A DNA stretch of 64,000 nucleotides from DATKOF01 sp035524795 (lineage in GTDB: Bacteria; Pseudomonadota; Gammaproteobacteria; Burkholderiales; SG8-41). How positions within the stretch are numbered: position 1 is the stretch's first letter; each line of letters starts with the position of its first letter. Below the pieces are notes generated by a model. It was not told the origin of the DNA and did not search any database. It saw only the letters and a list, made by a program, of their open reading frames with translations. The DNA is taken from contig DATKOF010000014.1 in the NCBI GenBank assembly GCA_035524795.1, positions 1 to 64,000 on the forward strand. The letters are read 5' to 3'. Shown in pieces: positions 8,832-18,048 of this stretch. Both the position numbers and the translations under genes were made by a program.

Positions 8832-9989
8832 TCAGTGTCCGTCCGGGCGATAAACCGGGCCGCCGTCACCGATGGAACGGGCCGCGGACTCCATCGACGC
8901 CACCGGCACCATTCCCAGTTCCCGGTAAATCTCTTCCAGCCTCGGGACTACGACATCGGATGAAAACGACGCCGCGATTTTCGCGCGCGCGGCGCTTCCC
9001 ATTCGCTCCCGCAACAGACCATCTCCGAGCAGTATCGCCAGCGCTTTCCTGAGCGCGGAACGGTCGCCGGGATTGACCAGATAGCCGTTGACGCCGTCTT
9101 CCACCGCATCGGGAATGCCGCCGACCGGCGTGGTCACCGCTGGGATGCCCGCCGCCATCGCTTCCAGCACGCTCATCGGCAAGCCTTCGAAATAGGACGG
9201 CAGCACCAGGATGCCGGTCGATGCCAGCAATCCACGCTTTGCTTCTCCCGTGACCCACCCCAGTATTTCGACTGCGCTTTCTATCCCCAATTCGCGCGCG
9301 CGCGCAATCACCTGTTGCGCTTCGCCATCGCCCGCGCATGACAGATGTAATCGGGGATGTGCCGGATGCAATTCAGCAATGACTTCCAGCAGATCGTAGA
9401 TTCCCTTGTCCCTGCTCATGCGGCCGAGAAACAACAGGTGCGTCGGATCGTGTTCGCTGTTGCCGCGAGAAGGAGGGACAACTACAGGGTTAAAGAGACG
9501 AACGATATGGCGGTTGCGGCTGATGCCGCTCATCCATGTTTCCCACTGGCTCGACAACACGATGACGCAGTCCGCCCGGTCGAACACGAAGCGTATGAAG
9601 CGCCGGCCCGGCGGGTGCAACTTCGCATAAAAATCCGCGAACTCTCCGCCGTGCAGATGGATGATGGTGCGCCGTCCCGCCAGGAATGCGAGCAGGATGA
9701 ACGCCGATTTGCGCCAGAAACTCACGCCGGACGACGTGTGGATATGCACGACGGCAACCCGGCCGCTGATCAGCAGCAGCACATATCTCGCCAACGTCCG
9801 TGCCGCGCGCGCGAATTTCAGCATCTTGCTGCCGTCGCAATGCGTCGGCAGATAGATGATCGGCCAGCGCTCGAACAACCCGTGCTGACGATAGACGTTG
9901 ACCACCGACGACACGCCGCCCTTGGTGTCGAACGCGGTGCCGAGCATGACCAGATAATGCGCTCTTGGCCTCGCTGAGACGTTGGTCAT
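8832..9989 (-). CDS. Glycosyltransferase, GT4 family
   Basis: A 385-residue GT-B enzyme. The N-terminal domain carries GTAFDTKGGVSSVVNVYR, the glycine-rich acceptor loop, and IIHLHGGEFADFY. The donor half contains LLFLGRMSRDKGIYDLL, SCAGDGEA and VLPSYFEGLPMSVLEAMAAG, the EX7E donor-binding motif of GT4 enzymes. It overlaps the upstream adenylating enzyme by 4 bp and ends 2 bp before the amidotransferase, so it sits in the middle of a translationally coupled trio. Sugar specificity cannot be read from the sequence. Confidence 0.92.
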   Translation of the reverse strand: MTNVSARPRAHYLVMLGTAFDTKGGVSSVVNVYRQHGLFERWPIIYLPTHCDGSKMLKFARAARTLARYVLLLISGRVAVVHIHTSSGVSFWRKSAFILLAFLAGRRTIIHLHGGEFADFYAKLHPPGRRFIRFVFDRADCVIVLSSQWETWMSGISRNRHIVRLFNPVVVPPSRGNSEHDPTHLLFLGRMSRDKGIYDLLEVIAELHPAHPRLHLSCAGDGEAQQVIARARELGIESAVEILGWVTGEAKRGLLASTGILVLPSYFEGLPMSVLEAMAAGIPAVTTPVGGIPDAVEDGVNGYLVNPGDRSALRKALAILLGDGLLRERMGSAARAKIAASFSSDVVVPRLEEIYRELGMVPVASMESAARSIGDGGPVYRPDGH

Positions 9990-11419
9990 GCCGTCCCGCC
10001 CGCGCCGAAGTAAGGCCGCAGATCGAGATGCTGTATCAGCATCCGGTGCTTGCCGCGCTCGGTACGTGGTATGGACTCAGCCTTAACCACCCGCACCTCG
10101 CAGCCGCCCTGGGTCTTTTCATGTACCGCACCTTTGATTCTGCTCACCAGGCCATCGCCCAGTTCCCTGGCGACGACCTTCAATGTCACGAGACCGGGCT
10201 GGGTCTGTTCGTACTGAATCTCCCGCACTTCGGATAATTCTTCGAAATGCGCAGCGCCCATCGTGGTAATCGAAATCAGCCGATGATCGCGGCAAACCAG
10301 AAACTCCTGCAGGCGACCCTCAATGCGTTCACAGACCGGATAACCGGGAAACCGCGGATGCGATTTATCGCCGAGCACCGCAAAATCGCCGGTGCGGTAG
10401 CGTATGAACGGCATCGCCCTGTTGTCGAAGCTGGTGCCGACGATCTCCCCGATCTCGCCCGGCCGCGTCACCGGAGCGCCGCTCACATCGAGAAGTTCGA
10501 AGTGGCCGTACTGCGGCCAGAAGAAATAACGCTCGTCGTCGACCATCGACGTCGCCATCAACACGCGTTCCGAATGGCCGTAATGCTTGAGCACCGGGCA
10601 CTTGAACACCTTGCGGAACAACCGCGACTGGTAGTCGTAGACGTTCTCCGAATACAGCAGCACGCCCTTGAGGCCGAATACGAAATCCGGGAGCGGATTC
10701 GCCTCCAGCCAGCGAGCAAGCGGATAAAGCGCCGATGGAAAGGCCTCGATCGCCGTCGGGCGCAGGCGGCTGAGCGCATCTACATACTGCGGCATGTAAC
10801 GCTCTTCAAGATGATCCGAGCTGAAGATGATCTGGCGCCGGATCGGCTCATACAGCCACAGTCTGCCGCCGGGCTCGGAGGCCGTCGGCACGGTGCGCCC
10901 GCGCAGCGCGAGCACCGTGTCTTTCGCGCTGATCCCGCAACGCGCGCGGAACGCCTCCATGAACGCATATTCCCTGGAGCGGGATACGTTGCGCCGCAAA
11001 TAGAACCGCATCGGGTTTGCGGTCGAACCACCGGTGAACATTTCGAGCCGCTCCGTTGCAGGCATCTTTTCCGATGTGAAATCCGCCAGGTCCTGCTTGA
11101 TCTGATCCTTGGCCAACGTCGGCAGTTGCAGCAGCAATTCGTGCGGACTGCACACATCGGTGAGCAGGCGGCGATAGCCCCGATAAGCAGGCACGGTTTC
11201 GATCGCCCACGTGAGGGTGTCGCTCAGTTTCTTTTTGCTGATTCCGGCAATGGTGCCGGCATCAACAACTGCAAGTTCGTCTCGGAAATGCTGGACGGCG
11301 CTGCCCAGCCGCACCCTTTCCGGAAGCAACGCGTAAGTGCGCCCAATCGATGCCTTCACCCAGTCGGGCGCACGGGCATAGCTTTTCAGCAGCGGATAAA
11401 GAGTATCTTCGAGAGACAT
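9986..11419 (-). CDS. CapK/PaaK-like adenylate-forming enzyme
   Basis: A 477-residue member of the phenylacetate-CoA-ligase/CapK group of ANL enzymes. Visible signatures are MFTGGSTANPMRF (the phosphate-binding loop region), HYGHSERVLMAT, GEIGEIVGTSFDNRAMPF, FIRYRTGDFAVL and the C-terminal IPRTERGKHRMLI. Such proteins in capsule and EPS clusters are thought to activate a carboxylate for transfer to sugar, but no substrate is known here. The acyltransferase next upstream and the amidotransferase two genes downstream fit a decoration pathway. It overlaps the downstream GT by 4 bp. Confidence 0.85.
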   Translation of the reverse strand: MSLEDTLYPLLKSYARAPDWVKASIGRTYALLPERVRLGSAVQHFRDELAVVDAGTIAGISKKKLSDTLTWAIETVPAYRGYRRLLTDVCSPHELLLQLPTLAKDQIKQDLADFTSEKMPATERLEMFTGGSTANPMRFYLRRNVSRSREYAFMEAFRARCGISAKDTVLALRGRTVPTASEPGGRLWLYEPIRRQIIFSSDHLEERYMPQYVDALSRLRPTAIEAFPSALYPLARWLEANPLPDFVFGLKGVLLYSENVYDYQSRLFRKVFKCPVLKHYGHSERVLMATSMVDDERYFFWPQYGHFELLDVSGAPVTRPGEIGEIVGTSFDNRAMPFIRYRTGDFAVLGDKSHPRFPGYPVCERIEGRLQEFLVCRDHRLISITTMGAAHFEELSEVREIQYEQTQPGLVTLKVVARELGDGLVSRIKGAVHEKTQGGCEVRVVKAESIPRTERGKHRMLIQHLDLRPYFGAGGTA

Positions 11420-11438
11420 GACTTGCGGAACAAGTTAA

Positions 11439-12599
11439 TTAGGTGGGAGCGGATGTTCTAGCCTTCAGAGAATCGAGGGAAATCGGGTGCATGAATGGAT
11501 GTTCTACATAACGGTAAGTGATCGCGGAGATAATAATGGCCAGACATCCGCATCCTCCGATGCATGCCCAGAACGTGACATCAGGCATGTCGGCGATCCG
11601 CGAGAAATGGTCGATAGCGTGTAACACCACGTATAACGTAATGCAGTGCACGAGGTAGATGCTGTAACTGATCGCGCCCAGCACTTGCGCACCCCTTGAC
11701 ATTAAAAGGTCGAACAGACCGTTACCATATAAAATGCAGATCAGGAATAGCATGAGCAGTAACGGCTGCAGAATGCCATAGGCGGTATCAAACGCATAAA
11801 AAAGAAACGCCAGAACGATAATAGCAGCCGCAGCGACCCACCAATGACGCATCCAATGGCGCAGATCATATTTGTGCACGATCTGTGCCGCAATTGCGCC
11901 GCACAGAAAATTCAGGGTCAGTGGCATGCTGACACCATAGAAAACAACAATCACGACAAGCAATGCGAACCTTACACCTCCTGCAAATAACGCGAGAAAT
12001 GGCAGCGCGATATAGAAAGCCCATTCATATGCGAGCGTCCAATATACCGCCTCGATCGTGTGCGCGTCTTCCACACCGTTGACCGTCCCATTTTCGATGA
12101 ATCCGAATGACAGCCACGCGCGCATCTCTTTCAGCATCTGAGATGCCTTGACATTGAGCGTGAAGTCGCTGACCACAAAAATGACGATAAATGCCAATAA
12201 AACCGAGACGGCGTACATCGGAACCAGTCGTCGAATTCTGGAAATATAAAATATGCGCACATCAAAATTGCCGTTCGATTTGATCACTTTGGTCCAGAAC
12301 AAGAACGCCGTGATCTGAAAAAACAGGGCAACGCTCACTTGGCCCGTCATGACATAAAATGTTGCCAGGTTAGTACCTCCCCACTTGCCCGTTTGAAAAT
12401 AGCCATAATAAAAAATGCTGTGCGTAAAGAAAACACCAAGGGCAAGAAATCCACGAAGCCCATCAAGTGCTTTCAAATGCCCTGCTTCGTTAGCCTTTAC
12501 GAGGTCTTCAAAATGCGTAAACAGCCTCGAGATCAAGCCGCCAATTAATAGATAAGTACCGCTGAAAACAAAATAGGGAACGACACTTGCAATATTCAA
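11439..12599 (-). CDS. Membrane acyltransferase 3 family (OafA/YrhL-like)
   Basis: A 386-residue polytopic membrane protein with about ten hydrophobic segments. ALDGLRGFLALGVFFTHS carries the family's conserved catalytic-region His. RIRRLVPMYAVSVLLAF holds the conserved Arg pair, and a loop with AVYWTLAYEWAFYIALPF follows. The C-terminal YRYVEHPFM tail is typical. The likely role is O-acetylation of a sugar on the lipid-linked repeat unit or polymer. Base use is more AT-rich than in its neighbours, hinting at separate ancestry. The gene has a 92-bp leader upstream and ends 19 bp before the CapK-like gene. Confidence 0.9.
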   Translation of the reverse strand: MNIASVVPYFVFSGTYLLIGGLISRLFTHFEDLVKANEAGHLKALDGLRGFLALGVFFTHSIFYYGYFQTGKWGGTNLATFYVMTGQVSVALFFQITAFLFWTKVIKSNGNFDVRIFYISRIRRLVPMYAVSVLLAFIVIFVVSDFTLNVKASQMLKEMRAWLSFGFIENGTVNGVEDAHTIEAVYWTLAYEWAFYIALPFLALFAGGVRFALLVVIVVFYGVSMPLTLNFLCGAIAAQIVHKYDLRHWMRHWWVAAAAIIVLAFLFYAFDTAYGILQPLLLMLFLICILYGNGLFDLLMSRGAQVLGAISYSIYLVHCITLYVVLHAIDHFSRIADMPDVTFWACIGGCGCLAIIISAITYRYVEHPFMHPISLDSLKARTSAPT

Positions 12600-12691
12600 C
12601 TGGGAAAGCTCCTGCTGAGGACAGCTCTATCAAATTATCGTGATAATCTATGACTGATAAATGAATTAAGAAGCAATCATGATTCCGATAA

Positions 12692-14284
12692 TCAGAGCCT
12701 CCGCACAAAGTAATCGCAGACTTTTAATAACCCCGCTTCATTCCAGGTATGAATGCCGATCGTCTCGGTTTCGGCATATATCTGTTGAATTTCCTCCTCC
12801 ACAAATTTCTCCGGCGTAATCTCGATAATCCTGTTAATGGAAAGGCCCGCCCCGTAGATCGGGGCACAGATCTGTGCCGGCCGGAGCCACCGACCGTTGC
12901 GTTCGAACAGACGGCCGGCCGGACGTGCGCGCATCATATCCGACACCACCGGATTGCGCTGATGCGGCAACCATGGGCCAAGAGGACTATCTGCGTAATA
13001 AATATGTAACTCGTCGTAGATTTCGACGCCTTCCGGGCTGACATTGACGAACATCCACCAAAGACCGTCAATTGCACACAGCGTCGCATCGACGGCGCGA
13101 ATATTGTCGATCAGTACACGATCCAGCGCCCATTGATCAGGGAAACGGACACAGCGGTACAGTTCGACGCAGCGTTTTTCACTGCTCTCCGGGATCATGT
13201 AGTGAACGCCGTCCCACTCGAACACGAACGGATAGGACAGGTGGTGCTTTTCTTCGAGCACCTTGACGGGCGAAGTCCAACGCCCGGCAGCATCGATCTC
13301 AATGACCGAAATGTGTCCTTTGCCGGTGGCGAACATCAATTCCTCGAAAAAAACGAAATAGTGGCCGTCCTTTTCGACCGGGAACGGGTCGGCCCAGAAG
13401 CGGTCCCTGGGCGGCAGCAAGTGCGTAAAGCCGGACGGCGATGGCATTGCATCGGCATCGCCGCCGAATTTATATGCGAGCACCCATTGGTCGACGAACA
13501 GCAGTTTCTGGATCGCGCGTTGTGCGATCCTCGACAGCAATCCGATCAGCAGCAGCGTCATCCGCACATTGCCCGGCGGGCTCGAGGGCAACGGCGATCC
13601 ATCATCCGCTTCCATCGCATCGTTGAACTTCGCAATGGCAGCAGCGCCGTCGTAATGTAAGTCTCTCAGCTTGCGATACGCGAATTCCGCGGTTTTGCGC
13701 AGCACGTTTTCCTGATTCCTGCGGAACGAGTACGGAAAGGTGCGCGCCGACGAACGATAGATCGTCAGGCCGGTGGCTCCTGCCGCCGGAACACGTATCC
13801 CCGATATGGTCTGCGGGCGCGCCAGCATCACTTCCCAGAAACCCGCGAGGACAGACGCCGCAGAAACCGCACCAACGAAGAGTTCCCACATGCCATGGCG
13901 CGCGAGTGCCGCCAGCCCCGCGCGCGCCGGCGTGTCGATTAGCCACAGCGCAACATCGAGCCGGCAATCTTTTATTCTGGCGGCATCTTCCGGATGAATG
14001 CCGCCATCATCGCCAGGCCGCAGCCATAGTCTGTCTGCGCCCGGCGGCAGATTCAATTCTGTCGGTTGCAGCGGATCAAGCCCGGTTCCAAACAGCCGGA
14101 AGTCGATCGCGCGATACAGCCGGAAGAGCCACGGCATCGACGGTTCAGCGACTGGCCTGACTTCTGCATACAGCACGACTTCCGCGAATTCCGAACGTAC
14201 GATGCTATCGATCGCCCGGGCGATCCAGCGCGGCAGTTTCCCCGGCTGTGCGAATATTCCAACCCTGATTTTTGAAGCAGCCAT
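12692..14284 (-). CDS. Formyltransferase-like / five-bladed-propeller fusion protein of EPS clusters
   Basis: A 530-residue protein. Residues 1-190 start with ASKIRVGIFAQPGKLPRW and look like the Rossmann part of formyltransferase-related proteins, with the usual catalytic Asn-His-Asp not obvious. From about residue 265 it changes to a propeller-like domain with PPRDRFWADPFPVEKDGHYF and HLSYPFVFEWDGVHYMIPES. This is the pattern shared by the glucosamine-inositolphosphorylceramide-transferase-like bacterial family. The start at 14284 removes 54 upstream residues that overlap the epimerase gene. The reaction is unknown; a sugar-modifying or glycosyl-transfer role is inferred from the cluster. 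It lies between the UDP-glucuronate epimerase and the acyltransferase. Confidence 0.65.
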   Translation of the reverse strand: MAASKIRVGIFAQPGKLPRWIARAIDSIVRSEFAEVVLYAEVRPVAEPSMPWLFRLYRAIDFRLFGTGLDPLQPTELNLPPGADRLWLRPGDDGGIHPEDAARIKDCRLDVALWLIDTPARAGLAALARHGMWELFVGAVSAASVLAGFWEVMLARPQTISGIRVPAAGATGLTIYRSSARTFPYSFRRNQENVLRKTAEFAYRKLRDLHYDGAAAIAKFNDAMEADDGSPLPSSPPGNVRMTLLLIGLLSRIAQRAIQKLLFVDQWVLAYKFGGDADAMPSPSGFTHLLPPRDRFWADPFPVEKDGHYFVFFEELMFATGKGHISVIEIDAAGRWTSPVKVLEEKHHLSYPFVFEWDGVHYMIPESSEKRCVELYRCVRFPDQWALDRVLIDNIRAVDATLCAIDGLWWMFVNVSPEGVEIYDELHIYYADSPLGPWLPHQRNPVVSDMMRARPAGRLFERNGRWLRPAQICAPIYGAGLSINRIIEITPEKFVEEEIQQIYAETETIGIHTWNEAGLLKVCDYFVRRL

Positions 14285-14333
14285 TCGCGCTTTCAGCAGG
14301 ATTCCTCGACCCCGCCAGTCGCGGCGGAGAACA

Positions 14334-15344
14334 TCACGGATATCGGTAGTAGCCCTTGAACCAGGTGACGAAACGCGCGACGCCGACCGCGAGCGGCGTG
14401 GCGGGTGCGAATCCGACCGCGCGCTGCAGGTCGGCGGTGTCAGCACAGGTCATCACGACATCGCCGGCCTGCAGCGGAAGATAGTTCCTGATCGCCGGCC
14501 GGCCGGCCGCTTTTTCGATCTCGGCGATATATTCGGTCAGCGCCACCGGCTGATGGTTGCCGATGTTGTAGAGGCGGTACGGCGCACGGCTGGTCGCGGG
14601 ATCGGGGTGCGCCGGATCGAATGCCGGGTCCGACGCCGCCGGCTTATCGAGAATGCGCACCACGCCTTCCACGATGTCGTCGATGTAGGTGAAATCGCGC
14701 TGCATGTCGCCGTGGTTGAAGACATCGATCGGCTTGCCGTCAAGAATGGCGCGCGCGAACAGCGACGGCGACATGTCGGGACGGCCCCACGGCCCGTAAA
14801 CCGTGAAAAAGCGCAGCCCGGTGGTTGGCAACCCGAACAGGTGGCTGTAGGCATGCGCCATCAGCTCGTTGGATTTTTTGGTCGCCGCATAAAGACTGAT
14901 CGGATGATCGACGTTGTCGTGCTCCGAAAACGGCAGCCGCGTGTTGCCGCCGTACACGCTCGAACTGCTCGCGTAGACCAGGTGCTCGACCTGTCCCGCG
15001 CGGCACCCTTCCAGGATGTTCAGAAAACCGGCCAGATTGGAACTGACGTACGCATGCGGGTTCTGCAGCGAATAGCGCACGCCGGGCTGCGCCGCAAGAT
15101 GTACGACGCGCTCCGGACGAACGCCCGCGAACAACTGCCGCATCGCGGTGGCGTCCGCGATATCGAGCCTGATGAACTCGAAATCCGGATGCGGAGTCAG
15201 CCGTTCGAGGCGCGCTTCCTTCAGCACGACATCGTAATAATCGTTGAGGTTGTCGATCCCGACCACCTGATGGCCGAGATCGAGCAACCGCGCCGCAGTG
15301 TGCATGCCGATGAAACCGGCGCAGCCGGTGACCAGAATCTTCAT
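14334..15344 (-). CDS. UDP-glucuronate 4-epimerase-like SDR enzyme
   Basis: A 336-residue extended SDR protein. It has the NAD loop VTGCAGFIGMHTAARLL and IDNLNDYYDVVLK, typical of UDP-glucuronate epimerases (CapI type). The catalytic triad is in the ASSSSVYGG and YAATKKSNE segments, followed by TTGLRFFTVYGPWGRPDMS. It would convert UDP-glucuronate to UDP-galacturonate, directly downstream of Ugd (84-bp gap), so the two form a short precursor pathway. The gap holds a half-site TAGTCC at 15418 that resembles the palindromic operators elsewhere in the window, but the second arm is poor. Confidence 0.88.
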   Translation of the reverse strand: MKILVTGCAGFIGMHTAARLLDLGHQVVGIDNLNDYYDVVLKEARLERLTPHPDFEFIRLDIADATAMRQLFAGVRPERVVHLAAQPGVRYSLQNPHAYVSSNLAGFLNILEGCRAGQVEHLVYASSSSVYGGNTRLPFSEHDNVDHPISLYAATKKSNELMAHAYSHLFGLPTTGLRFFTVYGPWGRPDMSPSLFARAILDGKPIDVFNHGDMQRDFTYIDDIVEGVVRILDKPAASDPAFDPAHPDPATSRAPYRLYNIGNHQPVALTEYIAEIEKAAGRPAIRNYLPLQAGDVVMTCADTADLQRAVGFAPATPLAVGVARFVTWFKGYYRYP

Positions 15345-15428
15345 TGTCTATCCCGTGGAATGTTCACAGCGTGATGCGCGGATGAAGGAATATGCATCAA
15401 AACAACCGGTGCCGCCATAGTCCGCCGC

Positions 15429-16760
15429 TCAACGTCCGATCCCGAAATATTCGAATCCATTCGCGCGCAGCAGCGCGGGCGAATACTGGTTGCGGCCGTC
15501 AAAAATCACCGGCTGCCGCAGCAACCCGCGGATGCGCTCAAAGTCGGGGTCGCGAAACTGCGTCCACTCGGTGACCAGCACCATCGCGCTGGCGTCGCGC
15601 ACCGCCTCGTACTCGTCCGCGGCGAACAGCAATCTGCCGGATTCGATGAGTTCGCCATCGACTGCGCTTCTCGTCGCCTCCATCGCGACCGGATCGTAGG
15701 CGCTGACCCGCGCGCCGGCGCCGATCAGCGTATGCAGCAACGTCAGCGCCGATGCTTCGCGCACGTCGTCGGTGCCGGGCTTGAACGCCAGCCCCCAGAC
15801 GCCGAACGTGTGCGCCGAAAGATCCGGCCCGAAGCGGGTCGTGATCTTCTCGAACAGCCGCAGCTTCTGCTGCGCGTTGCGCGATTCCACCGCATCGAGG
15901 ATTTCTGGCGTCAGCCCCGCTTCCCGCGCCGAACGGATCAGTGCCTTGACGTCCTTCGGGAAACACGAGCCGCCGTAACCGCAGCCCGGATAGATGAACG
16001 AATAGCCGATGCGGGTATCGGAACCGATGCCCAGCCGCACGTTTTCGACATCGACACCGAGACGCTCGCAGATATTCGCGATTTCATTCATGAAGGAAAT
16101 CTTGGTGGCAAGCATCGCGTTCGCCGCGTACTTGGTCATCTCGGCGTCGCGGATGCCCATGAACAGGATGCGCTCGTGGTTGCGCGTGAACGGCGCGTAG
16201 AGCCGGCGCATGACTTCGGCCGCGCGTTCGCTTTCGGTGCCGACGATCACGCGATCCGGGCGCATGAAGTCATCGACTGCCGCGCCTTCCTTCAGAAATT
16301 CCGGATTGCTGACGACATCGAATGGAACGTCCTTGCCGAGCCGCTCGAACTCCGCCTCGATCGTCGCCCGCACTTTTTCCGCGGTGCCGACCGGCACCGT
16401 CGATTTGTTGACGATGATCATCGGACGGTCGAGACATTCGCCGATGCTGCGCGCGACCGCCAGCACATGTGACAGATCGGCAGAGCCATCCTCGTTCGGC
16501 GGCGTGCCGACCGCGATGAACAGGATGTCGGCCTCCGCCACGGTTTCGCGCAGCTGTGACGTGAACTTGAGCCGCCCGGCGGCGTGATTCCTGATCACGA
16601 TCGCGTCCAGTCCCGCCTCGTGAATCGGAATCCGGCCGTTGTTCAGCGCGTCGATCTTCCGCGCATCGGTATCGACGCAGGTCACCACGTTGCCCATCTC
16701 CGCGAAGCAGGCGCCGGTCACCAGTCCGACGTAGCCGGCGCCTATCATGCCGATGTTCAC
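15429..16760 (-). CDS. ugd: UDP-glucose 6-dehydrogenase
   Basis: A 443-residue cytoplasmic enzyme oxidising UDP-glucose to UDP-glucuronate with two NAD. The Rossmann start is MNIGMIGAGYVGLVTGACFA. ANAMLATKISFMNEIANIC is the central helix, and GCGYGGSCFPKDVKALI carries the catalytic Cys. GVWGLAFKPGTDDVREA is the C-terminal NAD/UDP-binding stretch. Length and motifs match bacterial Ugd well, and it differs clearly from the AlgD-like enzyme at 3406-4719. The gene begins 33 bp after galE ends and precedes the UDP-glucuronate epimerase, so galE-ugd-epimerase supply hexose and uronate donors together. Confidence 0.95.
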   Translation of the reverse strand: MNIGMIGAGYVGLVTGACFAEMGNVVTCVDTDARKIDALNNGRIPIHEAGLDAIVIRNHAAGRLKFTSQLRETVAEADILFIAVGTPPNEDGSADLSHVLAVARSIGECLDRPMIIVNKSTVPVGTAEKVRATIEAEFERLGKDVPFDVVSNPEFLKEGAAVDDFMRPDRVIVGTESERAAEVMRRLYAPFTRNHERILFMGIRDAEMTKYAANAMLATKISFMNEIANICERLGVDVENVRLGIGSDTRIGYSFIYPGCGYGGSCFPKDVKALIRSAREAGLTPEILDAVESRNAQQKLRLFEKITTRFGPDLSAHTFGVWGLAFKPGTDDVREASALTLLHTLIGAGARVSAYDPVAMEATRSAVDGELIESGRLLFAADEYEAVRDASAMVLVTEWTQFRDPDFERIRGLLRQPVIFDGRNQYSPALLRANGFEYFGIGR

Positions 16761-16793
16761 TGTCCGGTCCTCTCCCCTTGAATCATCTCGACG

Positions 16794-17816
16794 TCACAGT
16801 TCCGCTGCATGTGCCGCACACCATTGCTGCCAGCGCCATGCGTCACGGCACATGGTTTCCAGGTCGCGTTCCGCCTTCCACCCCAGCGACCGCGCGGCGC
16901 GGCCCGGATCGGCGTAGCTCGCTGCCACGTCGCCGGCGCGGCGCGGCACGATGTGGAACGGCACCTTGACGCCGGCCGCGCGCTCGAACGCGGCCACCAG
17001 TTCCAGCACGCTGTAGCCACGGCCAGTGCCGAGATTGAAAACGGTCAGCGGTTCGAGGCCATTGAGCGCACGCAGCGCGGCGACGTGCCCCAGCCCCAGA
17101 TCGGTGACATGGATGTAGTCGCGCACGCCAGTGCCGTCGGGCGTCGGATAGTCATTACCGAAAACGGCAAGCTCGCGCAGTTTGCCGCCTGCAACCTGAC
17201 TCACGTAAGGCATCAGGTTGTTCGGAATGCCGTTCGGGTCTTCGCCGATGACGCCGCTCGCGTGTGCGCCGGCCGGATTGAAATAGCGCAGCAGCACCGC
17301 CTTCCACCCCGGCTGCGAGCGCACCAGGTCCGACAGCACCCATTCGATCATCAGCTTGGTGCGGCCGTAGGGATTGGTCGGATCGAGGGCGCCGTCTTCC
17401 GTGATCGGCAGGATCGACGTGTCGCCGTAGACGGTCGCCGACGAACTGAACACGATGCGGCGCACCGCGTGCTCCGCCATCACCTGCAGCAGCGTGATGG
17501 TGCCGGCGACGTTGTTGTCGTAGTAGAGCAACGGCTCTGCAACCGATTCGCCGACCGCCTTCAAGCCGGCGAAATGGATCACCGCATCGATGCGGCGCTG
17601 CGCGAACAGCCGGTTCAGGAAAGCCCGGTCGCGAATATCGCCTTCATAAAAGGGAAACTCCTGGCCGCCGGCCCGCTCCAGCCGTGCGATGACCGAGCGC
17701 CGGCTGTTGGCCAGATTGTCGGCGATGACCACCTCGTACCCTGCGGCAGCGAGTTCGAGGCAGGTGTGCGACCCGATATAGCCCGCCCCGCCGGTGACCA
17801 GAACAGTGCTCTGCAT
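16794..17816 (-). CDS. galE: UDP-glucose 4-epimerase
   Basis: A 340-residue SDR epimerase interconverting UDP-glucose and UDP-galactose. Seen directly are VLVTGGAGYIGSHTCLEL, VIHFAGLKAVGESV, SSSATVYGD with PYGRTKLMIEW (Ser-Tyr-Lys), LLRYFNPAGAHASG and the DYIHVTDLGLGHVAAL tail typical of GalE. It is the first gene of the minus-strand precursor and EPS run. About 110 bp of its 5' coding end plus 57 bp of leader are duplicated 1133 bp upstream (18830-19006). That copy is truncated, so this is the functional one. Confidence 0.95.
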   Translation of the reverse strand: MQSTVLVTGGAGYIGSHTCLELAAAGYEVVIADNLANSRRSVIARLERAGGQEFPFYEGDIRDRAFLNRLFAQRRIDAVIHFAGLKAVGESVAEPLLYYDNNVAGTITLLQVMAEHAVRRIVFSSSATVYGDTSILPITEDGALDPTNPYGRTKLMIEWVLSDLVRSQPGWKAVLLRYFNPAGAHASGVIGEDPNGIPNNLMPYVSQVAGGKLRELAVFGNDYPTPDGTGVRDYIHVTDLGLGHVAALRALNGLEPLTVFNLGTGRGYSVLELVAAFERAAGVKVPFHIVPRRAGDVAASYADPGRAARSLGWKAERDLETMCRDAWRWQQWCAAHAAEL

Positions 17817-17873
17817 ATGGCATCTTGGAATTTTGCGGGCGATTGTGCCGCGTGAATATTAAAGTTATGCGAA
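17697..17873. repeat. Direct repeat copy A: galE 5' end and leader
   Basis: By eye this stretch aligns without gaps to 18830-19006 (offset 1133), with about 14 mismatches in 177 bases. It covers the first codons of galE and its upstream region as far as AAAGTTATGCGAA. The two copies bracket the toxin-antitoxin pair. Duplication followed by insertion, or an inserted segment that carried its own copy, would both explain it. Confidence 0.85.
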
Positions 17874-17947
17874 CGCCCGGTGTGGTCCGTCAGCTTTGTC
17901 GCTCCAACCCTGAGCGCAGTCGAAGGGGAAGAATCTCGCCCTCGATC

Positions 17948-17973
17948 AAAAAAGCTCGCGTGTGCGGGCTTTT
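17948..17973 (-). terminator. Hairpin terminator upstream of galE
   Basis: Arms AAAAGCTCGC and GCGGGCTTTT with loop GTGT form a 10-bp stem with one G-T pair. On the minus strand the second arm runs into six T. It would stop minus-strand transcripts arriving from the truncated galE/GT remnant, and shorter T-runs on the plus side may make it bidirectional. Just before it (about 17905-17925) is a GAGCGCAGTCGAAGG stretch of a type that recurs between genes in many proteobacteria. Confidence 0.55.
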
Positions 17974-18048
17974 GAATCATCGAGCCCGGCCTTTTTACTT
18001 TTCTTTTATTCGTTTGAGTTTCACCGACAGTGGCTGTACCATCAGCCC

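Noticed and set aside
15418..15433. TAGTCC half-site before the UDP-glucuronate epimerase
   Set aside because: The second arm (CTCAAC) does not match and the site overlaps the ugd stop; kept only as supporting mention.
17900..17930. GAGCGCAGTCGAAGG stretch, and a CATTCCGAGCGTAGCGAGGAA stretch near 18665
   Set aside because: These look like widely scattered intergenic repeat motifs. With one copy of each in the window I cannot define them as elements.
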